NCBI GenBank assembly: GCA_031402435.1
Contig: JANNSJ010000004.1
Coordinates: 15,184-79,183 of the forward strand
Direction of reading: 5' to 3'
DNA: 64,000 nt
From: UBA11986 sp031402435
Lineage (GTDB): Bacteria; Bacteroidota; Ignavibacteria; UBA10030; UBA6906
In this document: one piece after another, positions 31,498 to 39,501 of the stretch
How positions within the stretch are numbered: position 1 is the stretch's first letter
Layout: the number at the start of each line of letters is the position of its first letter
Position numbers and translations under genes: made by a program
The notes under the pieces: generated by a model
The model's database searches: none
The model's input: only the letters and a program-made list of their open reading frames with translations
Told to the model about the DNA's origin: nothing

Positions 31498-32613
31498 TTG
31501 TCAACACCTTTCTCCGGCATATTGGATATTGATCCGAAGCGTTTCGGGTTTGTCAGGCCTCGCTCCGCACCGGAGAAGCAGACCAATAGCGATCCGTACG
31601 TTCCGCCGGCACTCATCTCAAAGAACAACCTCCGCCCTGGCGTCCTTCTCGAAGGCACTGTCTCACCAAAGAACGGCCGCAGTCCCGAAGTGGAATCCAT
31701 CGTCAGCGTCAATGGACTTGCCGTTGAAGACTGGAAACTCGTAAAGGACTTCTCCCAACACGAGGTCATCTCACCATTCGAGCACATACGTCTTGAGGCA
31801 AAACCCAAGGACGTAACGGATCGGATCGGCCACACACCGATGAGAGTCGTTGACCTCTTCTGTCCCGTTGGCAAGGGACAACGCGCACTGATCGTATCGC
31901 CCCCAAAGGCTGGCAAGACAATGCTGATGCAACAGCTTGCACGCGCCATCAGCTACAACAATCCCGAAATTGACCTGCTTGTATTGTTGATCGATGAACG
32001 GCCTGAAGAAGTCACGGACATGCGCCGGACAATCAAGGGAGAAGTTTTTGCAAGCTCCAGCGATAGCGAACGCGGCGACCATGTGCGTCTCGCGCAGCTC
32101 GTACTTGAATACGCCAAGCGAAAGGTGGAATCTGGGCGGGACGTCGTCATCCTGCTCGACTCACTGACGCGCCTCGGACGTGCGTTCAACATCCATCAGA
32201 AAAGCAGCGGACGGACAATGTCCGGCGGCGTTGATGCCCGCGCACTGGAGATTCCGAAGCGTATCTTCGGCGCGGCGCGCAAGTGTGAAGGCGGAGCCTC
32301 GCTTACCATCATCGCGACAGCACTCATTGATACGGGCTCACGGATGGATGAACTGATCTTCCAGGAATTCAAAGGTACCGGCAACATGGAGCTTGTGCTC
32401 GACCGCGACCTTGCCAACGAACGCATCTTCCCCGCTCTCAATATTTCCCTTTCGGGGACACGACGGGAGGAACTCCTCTTCGGGCCGGCGGTTGCGCAAC
32501 ACCAGGCACTCAGACGCTCCCTCACACGAATGTCGCCGCGGGATGCCATGCTCGCCACCCATAAACTCATCGAACAATTCCCGACCAACAAACAGCTCCT
32601 GGCAAAATTCTAA
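31498..32613 (+). CDS. rho: Compact transcription termination factor Rho
   Basis: 371 residues. The RNA-binding cold-shock-like domain begins almost at residue 5 (FSGILDIDPKRFGFVRP), so the usual N-terminal helical domain (about 45 or more residues) is missing. The hexameric ATPase follows with Walker A SPPKAGKT (134-141), LVLLIDERPEEVTDM, VILLDSLTRLGRAFN and the Q/R-loop region RTMSGGVD. It releases RNA polymerase at Rho-dependent sites. The start is a TTG without a clear ribosome site, and an in-frame stop lies upstream. Confidence 0.92.
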   Translation: MSTPFSGILDIDPKRFGFVRPRSAPEKQTNSDPYVPPALISKNNLRPGVLLEGTVSPKNGRSPEVESIVSVNGLAVEDWKLVKDFSQHEVISPFEHIRLEAKPKDVTDRIGHTPMRVVDLFCPVGKGQRALIVSPPKAGKTMLMQQLARAISYNNPEIDLLVLLIDERPEEVTDMRRTIKGEVFASSSDSERGDHVRLAQLVLEYAKRKVESGRDVVILLDSLTRLGRAFNIHQKSSGRTMSGGVDARALEIPKRIFGAARKCEGGASLTIIATALIDTGSRMDELIFQEFKGTGNMELVLDRDLANERIFPALNISLSGTRREELLFGPAVAQHQALRRSLTRMSPRDAMLATHKLIEQFPTNKQLLAKF

Positions 32614-32625
32614 GAGGCTCACGTC

Positions 32626-34203
32626 ATGAAACTTCTCTCCCCCCTCATTCTCGCCGTAACAATCCTTCTCTCTTCCTGCACACCAAAGAAATCCCACGAA
32701 CCTGAAAGGGTGGACAGCCTTCGCACGCAGGCTGAAGAACTCATCAAAACACAATCACTGATGGGCTGGAATAGCTGGGCGTTCGGCACGGAGTCCAACC
32801 AGGATTCCCTGTACAAGGCAAACGCCAACCTCTTCACACTTGAAAACATCAAGCTCGTGCAACGGGTGGAGCAAGCAGAAACCATCGCCGTTCAGAAGAA
32901 GCGACTCTTCTATTTCAGGCGCTACCTTGCAACCGAGTATCTCTCAAAAGAGAATGCATCTCTCGCTGATAAGGTGAGCAACCTTGAAGCAACTGCAACC
33001 GTGATGTTCGAAGGGAAATCCATTCCCTATCGGCAGGTGAGCAGTATGATCTCCAACGAGAAGAACCAGAAACGCCGCGGCGGTTTGTATGTTGCCGTCG
33101 ATCCCGTGCTTGATTCGCTGAACTTGATTCACCGGCAAATTGAAGGGAATAACCTGCGTCTCGCCAAAGAACTCGGCTTTCCTTCATACAACCAGATGGC
33201 AGAAGACTTCAAGGGGTTTTCTCTCTCCAACTTCAAGGTAACCGCTGAGCGCGTGCTGGCCGAAACCGAGAGCACGTATACGATATTGCTCGATGAGATG
33301 ATCAAGAAACAACTCAAGCTTACACGGAACAATCTCTACAGATATGACACTGGTCCATTGCTCAGGAACGAAAGGTTTGATCCGTATTTCAAAGGCGCCA
33401 CCATGCTGGATGTCGCGAAGGAAACTTATCAGGGACTGGGGATTGATCTCACCGCACAGAAAAACCTGAGAGTCGATTCGGAGAACAGGCCGGCCAAAAA
33501 CCCGCGTGCTGTATGTTATCCCGTTGACGTACCCAATGATGTACGGCTCAGCATCAAGCCCATCGGCGGGTTCGATGATTACTCGGCGCTCTTCCATGAA
33601 ATGGGACATGGCCAGCATTACGCCAACACAAAAGAAAACGCATTCGAGTTCAAGTACATCGGCGAGGCAACGGTGACCGAGAACTTTGCGTTCCTCTCCG
33701 AGTACATTCTCTCGAACCAGGCATGGCTGAGAATGCACACGAAAATGGCAACGCCAATCCTGAAGGATTTCCTGCGCTTCCAGGCATTCTACAGGATGTA
33801 CTACATACGACGCTACTGCGCGAAGTTCCTGTACGAGTTGCAGCTTCACGCTGCCATTGCACACGCCGACACCCTGTATGCCTCGTTGCTTGCCAACGCG
33901 ATTGGCACCCAACAACTTCCCTCGGATAGAAAGCGCTACCTCACCGATGTGGACGCTCTCTTCTACTCCGCGAGTTATCTGCGTGCATGGTTCCTCGAAG
34001 CCCAGCTCAATGCAAAACTGACGAAGGACTACGGTGCAAACTGGTTCGCAAGTCCCAGGGCTGGCGAGTTCCTGCTCTCACTCTGGTCCAACGGCGACCG
34101 CTACAACGGCGACGAGTTCGTGAAGATGATCGGCTACGATGCCATCAACCCGGACGTATGGATGAAAGAAGTGAATATGATGATACTGTTTTCGACGAAG
34201 TAG
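32626..34203 (+). CDS. Lipoprotein zinc metallopeptidase (M2/M3-like)
   Basis: 525 residues. A lipoprotein signal (LLSSC, Cys about 18) precedes a mostly helical gluzincin fold with HEMGH at 324-328 (FHEMGHGQHYAN) and the third-ligand Glu region YIGEATVTENFAFLSE. It resembles the angiotensin-converting-enzyme/oligopeptidase F superfamily, so it is probably a peptidase anchored in the envelope. It starts 12 bases after rho. About 90 bases of its 3' end are duplicated at 34511-34604. Confidence 0.85.
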   Translation: MKLLSPLILAVTILLSSCTPKKSHEPERVDSLRTQAEELIKTQSLMGWNSWAFGTESNQDSLYKANANLFTLENIKLVQRVEQAETIAVQKKRLFYFRRYLATEYLSKENASLADKVSNLEATATVMFEGKSIPYRQVSSMISNEKNQKRRGGLYVAVDPVLDSLNLIHRQIEGNNLRLAKELGFPSYNQMAEDFKGFSLSNFKVTAERVLAETESTYTILLDEMIKKQLKLTRNNLYRYDTGPLLRNERFDPYFKGATMLDVAKETYQGLGIDLTAQKNLRVDSENRPAKNPRAVCYPVDVPNDVRLSIKPIGGFDDYSALFHEMGHGQHYANTKENAFEFKYIGEATVTENFAFLSEYILSNQAWLRMHTKMATPILKDFLRFQAFYRMYYIRRYCAKFLYELQLHAAIAHADTLYASLLANAIGTQQLPSDRKRYLTDVDALFYSASYLRAWFLEAQLNAKLTKDYGANWFASPRAGEFLLSLWSNGDRYNGDEFVKMIGYDAINPDVWMKEVNMMILFSTK

Positions 34204-34224
34204 GGTGGGGCGGTAAATTGCGGT

Positions 34225-34464
34225 TTAGGCTGCAGCGCGAATACATGAGTGGAGAAACTCAGGTGAGAAGTCGGCGCCGTTCTCCCAAACGATGGTATGC
34301 AATTCGGGATGGACGCTGAATTGACGAAAGCGGGTGATGTCTTTCAGCGGTTCGAAGACTGGACCCCAAAGCTCATCCTTGAGATCGACTTCGTCGCCAT
34401 TGTTAAATCGTAACCAAATAATATGACGTTTAATATAGTGGGCTTCAGTAATTCTCGGTATCAT
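34225..34464 (-). CDS. DUF2442-family protein
   Basis: 79 residues with the DUF2442 pattern (RHIIWLRFNNGDEVDLKDEL, GPVFEPLKD, FRQFSVHPELHTIVWENG, ADFSPEFLH). These small beta-rich proteins are often encoded beside toxin-like DUF4160 genes in mobile regions; no such partner is seen here. The gene is reversed relative to its neighbours and lies between two copies of the peptidase 3' end, so it was probably brought in. Confidence 0.85.
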   Translation of the reverse strand: MIPRITEAHYIKRHIIWLRFNNGDEVDLKDELWGPVFEPLKDITRFRQFSVHPELHTIVWENGADFSPEFLHSCIRAAA

Positions 34465-34510
34465 GAATCAAAGTACGGGAATTCTCACACATGCACAACC
34501 TTCTGCTATG

Positions 34511-34604
34511 CGGTGATTTCGTGAGGATGATCGGCTACGACGCGATCAACCCGGACGTGTGGATGAAAGAAGTGAAGATGATGATATTGTCTTCGACGAA
34601 GTAG
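34511..34604 (+). pseudogene. Relic: second copy of the peptidase 3' end
   Basis: These bases encode DFVRMIGYDAINPDVWMKEV followed by KMMILSSTK and a stop. This nearly repeats the C-terminus of the peptidase gene that ends at 34203 (about 10 differences in 93 bases, several at third codon positions). No upstream part of the gene remains. It marks a recombination or insertion end on the right side of the DUF2442 gene. Confidence 0.85.
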
Positions 34605-34660
34605 AATGCTCGGTAGTTGTGGACCAGAGGCTTCACAAGGAAAAAATTTGTTTATTGAGA

Positions 34661-34689
34661 TTGTCAAAGTCTTGAAGAACGACTATCTT
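34661..34689 (+). promoter_or_regulatory. Candidate promoter of the DNA methyltransferase gene
   Basis: TTGTCA (34661-34666) and TATCTT (34684-34689) are separated by 17 bases. The -10 box ends 8 bases before the ATG of the methyltransferase, so the transcript would be leaderless or nearly so. No ribosome site is seen, which agrees with that. Confidence 0.45.
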
Positions 34690-34697
34690 ACATCTCA

Positions 34698-36155
34698 ATG
34701 ATTGCATTCCACGAAATACGACACAAACGGATAGAGAAGGGACTAAGTCAGTCCAAACTCTCGAAGCTGCTTGGAATCACGCAAGCAACTCTCTCTCAAT
34801 GGGAGCTCAAAAAGGAGAGCGTCTCAAATGCTATGCTGTCTCAGATCAATGCTGTCCTTGATAGCATCTCTGAAAACGAAATCATCCAGATGAGAAAGAA
34901 GCGTTATATCAATCATGGAAATGGGACGATTATCAAACGGGATATTGAACTCGGTCGGCAGATATCATATGGATACTCGGAAGAAAACTACAATTATGTT
35001 AAGCTCTTAGCTCAACTAGAACAGCAGAGAAAATCAGGCCACCCACCCAGTGATTCACCAAGAGCAATTTCCCTCTTTTCCGGATGTGGAGGGTTTTCGC
35101 TCGGCTTCACATGGGCGGGATTCAATGTGAAAGGCTTCGTTGAGTTGCAACCAGGGTTCCGACGAATATATAGTTCCAATTTCATCGACACAAGCTGTCT
35201 TGGACAAGATATATCAATCATCTCTGATGAAGATATTCGGACGTGGTGCGACTCACTTGGCCCCATTGATGTCGTATTCGGAGGACCACCTTGTCAAGGC
35301 TTTAGCCTTTCTGGAAAGCGAGATCATTATGACCCTAGAAATCAACTATTTCGACATTTTGCCCGCGTTGTCAGCATTATTCGACCAAAAGCTGTTCTTC
35401 TAGAGAATGTTCGCTTGCTGACATCGATGAAATCACCCTCCGGTGGATTCTTCAAAGATGAGATCGTTTCTGAGTTCTCTAAGATCGGCTACGATATGTC
35501 GTTTGCAGAATTGAATGCAAAGAACTATGGCGTCCCACAAAACCGCGAGAGAGTTTTTTTCTTAGGATTGCTCAAGACGTTAGAAGCCAAACCAAGCTTT
35601 CCAACTCCGACACACTCCTTCTCACCAAAGGTTGATTTATTCTCAGCGACCGTTAGACCGTATAGAACATTCAAAGATGCTACAGTCGATCTTGAAAGAA
35701 TTGAATCAGGTGAGAAATCGCAAAACGATCGTTGGCATTTTGCCGTAGCACACCCTGAGCATGTCATACTCTGGCTTCAAAATGTTCCTGAAGGTGCCAG
35801 TGCACATGAAAACTTAGATTTGCGAATGAGGCCCCCTTCTGGTTATAACACTACTTACAAGCGGCTTAAGTGGGATGAGCCAGCGTCAACTGTATCTACA
35901 ACTTTCGGCATGATTTCCGGCTCCCGAAATGTTCATCCTCAAAGCACAAGGTCGTTAACTATCCGCGAGGCTCTCCGATGCCAAAGCTTCCCCGACACAT
36001 TCATGCTGGATGGAAGCCTAGGCGAAATCCGTACGTCCATAGGAAATGCAGTGCCGCCTTTGCTAGCAAAATCTCTTGCTGAGCATGTAAAGCAGTTGTT
36101 ACGTACATCTACGCAGACTTCGGTATCTTGTAAAAGTACCCTGCTTCAAGATTGA
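34698..36155 (+). CDS. DNA cytosine-5 methyltransferase with N-terminal HTH
   Basis: 485 residues. An N-terminal Xre-type helix-turn-helix (about 1-60: KGLSQSKLSKLLGITQATLSQ) precedes a full m5C methyltransferase: AISLFSGCGGFSLGF (motif I), GGPPCQGFSLSG (catalytic Cys), LLENVRLL (ENV), the QNRERVFF motif, and RSLTIREALRCQSFPD followed by IGNAVPP. The fused HTH suggests it represses its own promoter, as in SsoII-type enzymes. Its 3' end overlaps the convergent restriction gene by 47 bases. By eye it is richer in A+T than its neighbours, which suggests transfer. Confidence 0.95.
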   Translation: MIAFHEIRHKRIEKGLSQSKLSKLLGITQATLSQWELKKESVSNAMLSQINAVLDSISENEIIQMRKKRYINHGNGTIIKRDIELGRQISYGYSEENYNYVKLLAQLEQQRKSGHPPSDSPRAISLFSGCGGFSLGFTWAGFNVKGFVELQPGFRRIYSSNFIDTSCLGQDISIISDEDIRTWCDSLGPIDVVFGGPPCQGFSLSGKRDHYDPRNQLFRHFARVVSIIRPKAVLLENVRLLTSMKSPSGGFFKDEIVSEFSKIGYDMSFAELNAKNYGVPQNRERVFFLGLLKTLEAKPSFPTPTHSFSPKVDLFSATVRPYRTFKDATVDLERIESGEKSQNDRWHFAVAHPEHVILWLQNVPEGASAHENLDLRMRPPSGYNTTYKRLKWDEPASTVSTTFGMISGSRNVHPQSTRSLTIREALRCQSFPDTFMLDGSLGEIRTSIGNAVPPLLAKSLAEHVKQLLRTSTQTSVSCKSTLLQD

Positions 36156-37095
36156 ATTGTAGCTGTGTCGGATGCTGCTTCTGTCCGCCACGCTGCATTT
36201 GAACGATTCCAAACCTAGGGGCTTCGTGGTGTACACCAGGTGGGTCTTTGTGCTGTCCTTTCCTCACAGAATACAGCTTCTTATTGAAGCCGCCATATTT
36301 GTGGGATAGTTTGATTAGTTGGTCAATAGAGTAGATCGCAACTTCGCATGAATGAACATTCGCAAACTTCTTTGTCTGATGTGCGACGTAGTCTGGTGGA
36401 AACGGGTCGTTGGCATACGCTTGCTGAAGGAGAAGCCGAGTTACCTTATCCTGATAGTCAGATAGAACCTTCTCGAGTTCCTCCCTCCCTACGCGTGGAA
36501 GTTCTTCCCAAAACCATCGCCGCGGATCTGTTTTCCTTCCCTTGAGACTTGTCATGTTATCCAAAGGCCGAAAGCCATCGTCTCCGCAAAACATTCTCAA
36601 AGCGGTCAGCGCATCGTCGGAGACATCAATGGAGTTTCTTCGTAACAGATCACAAAAAGCCCTTGCGGTCGTGAAGTACAACTGCGCATTCGTTGGTTTG
36701 TCATTAGTACATTGTTTTACAGAAACTCCGGCAACAAAGTCCTTGCGTTTAACGACTCCCAAAATGAGAATGTCACTCTTGCTTCTTCCAATCTTTACGC
36801 CTTTCAAGTCAATTGTTTTTTCTCCGACTTCTGAAGTAGCGAGAGTTCCCGGCGATACAGAGTTTAACTCATCTATATGGGAAATGTCTATGTCGTGCAA
36901 TATAAAGTTTATCAGGTGCAAGGCTGGATTTCCTAGAAATAGGTGCCCTTCAGCCAAATCTCTCCGCCGAAACGGCCTTGGAAAATCCCTGATCTCCTTT
37001 GCAAGTAGCTCCTCGAATGAGTGCCCTTTTTTTCGTCCAATTGTTCCGGCATTGATCTGTGCAGCGTGTCGAGCGTCTGTCGGTTTCAGGGCCAT
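36109..37095 (-). CDS. Type II restriction endonuclease (candidate)
   Basis: 328 residues from ATG 37095, one base after the controller stop. SDILILGVVKRKDFVAGVSVKQ looks like a PD-(D/E)XK core (Asp, then VSVKQ), with an upstream Glu in SFEELLAKEI. The C-terminal FGIVQMQRGGQKQHPTQLQF is typical of several type II enzymes. The assignment rests mainly on its position between a methyltransferase and a controller gene. Recognition site unknown. An extended frame upstream overlaps the controller and is unlikely. Confidence 0.8.
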   Translation of the reverse strand: MALKPTDARHAAQINAGTIGRKKGHSFEELLAKEIRDFPRPFRRRDLAEGHLFLGNPALHLINFILHDIDISHIDELNSVSPGTLATSEVGEKTIDLKGVKIGRSKSDILILGVVKRKDFVAGVSVKQCTNDKPTNAQLYFTTARAFCDLLRRNSIDVSDDALTALRMFCGDDGFRPLDNMTSLKGRKTDPRRWFWEELPRVGREELEKVLSDYQDKVTRLLLQQAYANDPFPPDYVAHQTKKFANVHSCEVAIYSIDQLIKLSHKYGGFNKKLYSVRKGQHKDPPGVHHEAPRFGIVQMQRGGQKQHPTQLQFNLEAGYFYKIPKSA

Positions 37096-37096
37096 C

Positions 37097-37315
37097 CTAA
37101 ATTCTCTCTGTAAGTTTGCCAATAGAAACGCCCAACGCTTCAGCCAGCCTATAGAGATTGGTGAACGATGGATTCCTTTTACCACGCTCTATCAAGCTTA
37201 TGTATGTTCTGTCGAATTCGGCAACAGCAGCCAATCCCTCTTGAGATAGGCCCTTCTGTTGCCTTTGATTACGAATCGACTGACCCAAAGACGACAAGAG
37301 TCTATTTTTGTTCAC
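37097..37315 (-). CDS. Restriction-modification controller (C protein), Xre-type HTH
   Basis: 72 residues from GTG 37315, chosen because AAAGGA lies at good spacing; two ATGs further upstream lack a ribosome site. The protein is almost entirely a helix-turn-helix (IRNQRQQKGLSQEGLAAVAE, TYISLIERGKRNPSFTNLYRLAEAL). C proteins bind their own promoter and delay expression of the nuclease until DNA is methylated. The next gene, the endonuclease, begins one base after its stop. Confidence 0.88.
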   Translation of the reverse strand: MNKNRLLSSLGQSIRNQRQQKGLSQEGLAAVAEFDRTYISLIERGKRNPSFTNLYRLAEALGVSIGKLTERI

Positions 37316-37366
37316 GGCAAATCCTTTCCTATGATTGCTATTCATTCTACACATCTGCGGACAATG

Positions 37367-37378
37367 TGTCTACAGACA
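37367..37378. promoter_or_regulatory. Candidate C-box operator
   Basis: TGTCTACAGACA has perfect 5-base inverted arms about a two-base centre. It lies about 52 bases before the controller start and 39 bases before the divergent vsr start, in the only region that can hold promoters for both. On the minus strand a TTGTCC box follows it within a few bases, the usual place for an activating C-protein site. Confidence 0.45.
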
Positions 37379-37416
37379 GTGCGTCACATGACTTTTAGAC
37401 CATTTACTGCATCAAG

Positions 37417-37836
37417 ATGGACAGGGTAAGCAAGGAGGTGCGGTCTCGAATCATGTCGTGCGTCAGGTCTAGCGGTAACAAAACGACGGAGGTTGCTTTT
37501 GCTAGGCTACTAAGAATTCATCGACTTGCGGGTTGGACAAGGAGGGGGATTGGCCTTCCTGGACGGCCTGACTTTGTTTTTCACAAACAACGAATTGCGG
37601 TCTTTGTAGATGGTTGCTTCTGGCATGGTTGTCCATCTTGTCAACGACAGCCAACAACAAGACCCGTCTATTGGAGACGCAGATTCGCAACAAACATGCA
37701 CCGAGATTTAAGAGTGACTAGAGAATTGAAGACAATTGGGTGGCATGTTGTTCGGATTTGGGAACACGAAGTGAGCGGGCCTAAACGTAAAATAACGCGG
37801 AAACTCCAGCGGATTGAGAAGTTACTTGAGTCGTGA
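37417..37836 (+). CDS. vsr: Very-short-patch repair endonuclease Vsr
   Basis: 139 residues. The family motifs are MSCVRSSGNKTTEVAFARLL, GLPGRPDFVFHKQRIAVFVDGC (catalytic Asp) and CFWHGCPSC (zinc/active-site His and Cys), then RDLRVTRELKTIGWHVVRIW. Vsr nicks beside T in T:G mismatches produced when 5-methylcytosine deaminates, so it protects sites methylated by the neighbouring methyltransferase. It is divergent from the controller and shares its promoter region. Confidence 0.95.
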   Translation: MDRVSKEVRSRIMSCVRSSGNKTTEVAFARLLRIHRLAGWTRRGIGLPGRPDFVFHKQRIAVFVDGCFWHGCPSCQRQPTTRPVYWRRRFATNMHRDLRVTRELKTIGWHVVRIWEHEVSGPKRKITRKLQRIEKLLES

Positions 37837-37892
37837 GCCACACACAACCTCAAAGAGTAACAAACTGTGGAAGACAATGTACGAGCGAGAAG

Positions 37893-38825
37893 ATGCATTT
37901 CAAAACATCACAACTAAAAATCTCCACTCCCTCCAACTTCAACTTCTCGCGCACGGCGTTTAGTCACGGCTGGTACGGGTTGCCGCCGTTTTCGTTTGAC
38001 AAAGAGTCAATGCAACTCCAGCGCGTGCTGCAACTCAGTAATGGAACGCTCGTCTCCTGCACGCTCACGGGACGGGACCATGTGGTAGACGTCCGCATGG
38101 TGAGTAACGGGAAGCTTACGTCTGGCCAGCGGAAGGAAGTCGCTGCCCAACTGCGGACGTGCCTGAGGCTGGATGAGGATTTCAAGGGATTCCATGCCGA
38201 GGCAGCGAGGCATCCTGAGTACAAGTGGATCGCGCAGAGCAGGGCCGGAAGAATGCTGCGGTCGCCCACGGCATTTGAAGACGTCGTGAAGATGATCTGC
38301 ACCACCAACTGCACCTGGGCGCTCACAACTCTGATGGTGACGAACCTCGTCCAGCGGTTTGGCGAACACCTCAACGGATCGCTCCACGCATTCCCCACTC
38401 CCGAAGCGATTGCGGGATCATCCGAACGTGTGCTGCGCAAGGAAATCAAGTCCGGCTACCGTTCACCCTATCTCCTTGAGCTTGCAGAGCGGGTCGCATC
38501 GAAGGAACTTGATCTCGAAGCGTGGAGGAATTCACCGTTGAGCACCGACGAGTTGTTCGAGGAAATGCGGGGCGTGAAAGGCATCGGCCCGTATGCGGCG
38601 GGGAATATCATGCGGCTCATCGGGCGATACGATTATCTTGGACTTGATTCCTGGGTGCGGGCGAAGTATTATGAGTTGCACCGTAACGGCCGCACGGTAA
38701 AGGACTCGACCATCGAACGCCACTACGCTCCGTATGGCACGTGGCGTGGTCTTTTCTTCTGGCTGGAAATGACGCGGTACTGGCATGATGATAAATTCCA
38801 AGCCGTGCCGAAGAAGAAATCGTAA
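37893..38825 (+). CDS. HhH-GPD DNA glycosylase
   Basis: 310 residues from ATG 37893 (weak GAGAAG site); an upstream in-frame start would overlap vsr and add a low-quality leader. An N-terminal AlkA-like beta domain precedes the HhH-GPD core: FEDVVKMICTTNCTWALTTL, and the hairpin with catalytic Asp, MRGVKGIGPYAAGNIMRLIG then RYDYLGLDSW. It excises damaged bases. It follows vsr, but composition looks like the core genome, so it may be native and simply adjacent. Confidence 0.87.
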   Translation: MHFKTSQLKISTPSNFNFSRTAFSHGWYGLPPFSFDKESMQLQRVLQLSNGTLVSCTLTGRDHVVDVRMVSNGKLTSGQRKEVAAQLRTCLRLDEDFKGFHAEAARHPEYKWIAQSRAGRMLRSPTAFEDVVKMICTTNCTWALTTLMVTNLVQRFGEHLNGSLHAFPTPEAIAGSSERVLRKEIKSGYRSPYLLELAERVASKELDLEAWRNSPLSTDELFEEMRGVKGIGPYAAGNIMRLIGRYDYLGLDSWVRAKYYELHRNGRTVKDSTIERHYAPYGTWRGLFFWLEMTRYWHDDKFQAVPKKKS

Positions 38826-38892
38826 ACGTCGACGCGGGCATTTCACAGACCGAGTTTTTCTTTGGTCTGAGTTCGTCCTAAATGGTTTAATA

Positions 38893-38965
38893 GTCACACC
38901 GAGCGAAGTCGAGGTGTGTGCATCGAATCCAACGACAGCTTTCGACTCCGCTCAAGCTGACTCGG
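38893..38965. repeat. Palindromic dispersed-type repeat (GTCACACCGAGCGAAGTCGA...)
   Basis: GTCACACCGAGCGAAGTCGA and TTCGACTCCGCTCAAGCTGAC form inverted, partly matching ends around about 25 central bases. The element lies between the glycosylase gene and the next small gene. Its words match a common type of intergenic repeat; only one copy is seen here. Confidence 0.7.
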
Positions 38966-39031
38966 ATATATTTTTTCATAACCTCTTTGGCCGCAAAGAA
39001 AGTAACTGACAGCATTTTCAGCAGGAACATC

Positions 39032-39370
39032 GTGACAAGACCCGAAGCCATCACACAAATTGAAAAAGAATTTGCTGCTGCCCGGTACGCGCAGGGCATT
39101 GGCAACGACGGCATGGTACGCGTCTGCGCGCGGAGAGCTGCGGGGATCGCCATCGGCTGCTGGCTTGAGGACAACCCGCGTGAAGGCTGGGGCGCGGATG
39201 CGCTGGGGCGTCTGAAAAATGTCCGGCTTGATGAATCGATGCCCATGGATGTCCGTGATGCCGCATCAAGACTCACAGCCAAAGTGACGGAACAGTTCAC
39301 TTCCCAGTTCTCAACCGATCCCATTGATGACAGCAAAATGATCATCAATCATCTCCTTCGCGAGATGTGA
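39032..39370 (+). CDS. Hypothetical alpha-helical protein
   Basis: 112 residues from GTG 39032; the frame is open further upstream but that part runs through the repeat element, so it is not taken as coding. Sequence ARYAQGIGNDGMVRVCARRAAG and AADALGRLKNV-like GADALGRLKNVRL suggest a compact helical domain. No motif gives a function. It could be a remnant of a nucleic-acid-related helical domain; this is a guess. Confidence 0.65.
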   Translation: MTRPEAITQIEKEFAAARYAQGIGNDGMVRVCARRAAGIAIGCWLEDNPREGWGADALGRLKNVRLDESMPMDVRDAASRLTAKVTEQFTSQFSTDPIDDSKMIINHLLREM

Positions 39371-39385
39371 GAAGCTGGGTTTGAT

Positions 39386-39449
39386 GGGGTTAAAACCCCT
39401 CTGAGGTTTTTGGTTTTTTTATTGTAATCCCCGACCCTGAAGGTCGGGG
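39386..39449. repeat. Two intergenic hairpins with a T-rich stretch
   Basis: GGGGTTAAAACCCC (39386-39399) is followed by a T-rich run (39407-39420). Then CCCCGACCCTGAAGGTCGGGG (39429-39449) forms a perfect 8-base stem with a 5-base loop. The first may help end the upstream transcript, although the T-run is some distance from the stem. The second resembles a dispersed repeat of the CCCCGACC type. Confidence 0.6.
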
Positions 39450-39501
39450 TTATGAGGCATAGATTCCCGATAAACTCTTTGAACAAACACTGGACCATGC
39501 A

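Noticed and set aside
34204..38825. A prophage or large integrative element around the restriction-modification genes
   Set aside because: No integrase, capsid, relaxase or tRNA attachment site is visible; only the restriction-modification genes and the short duplication support transfer.
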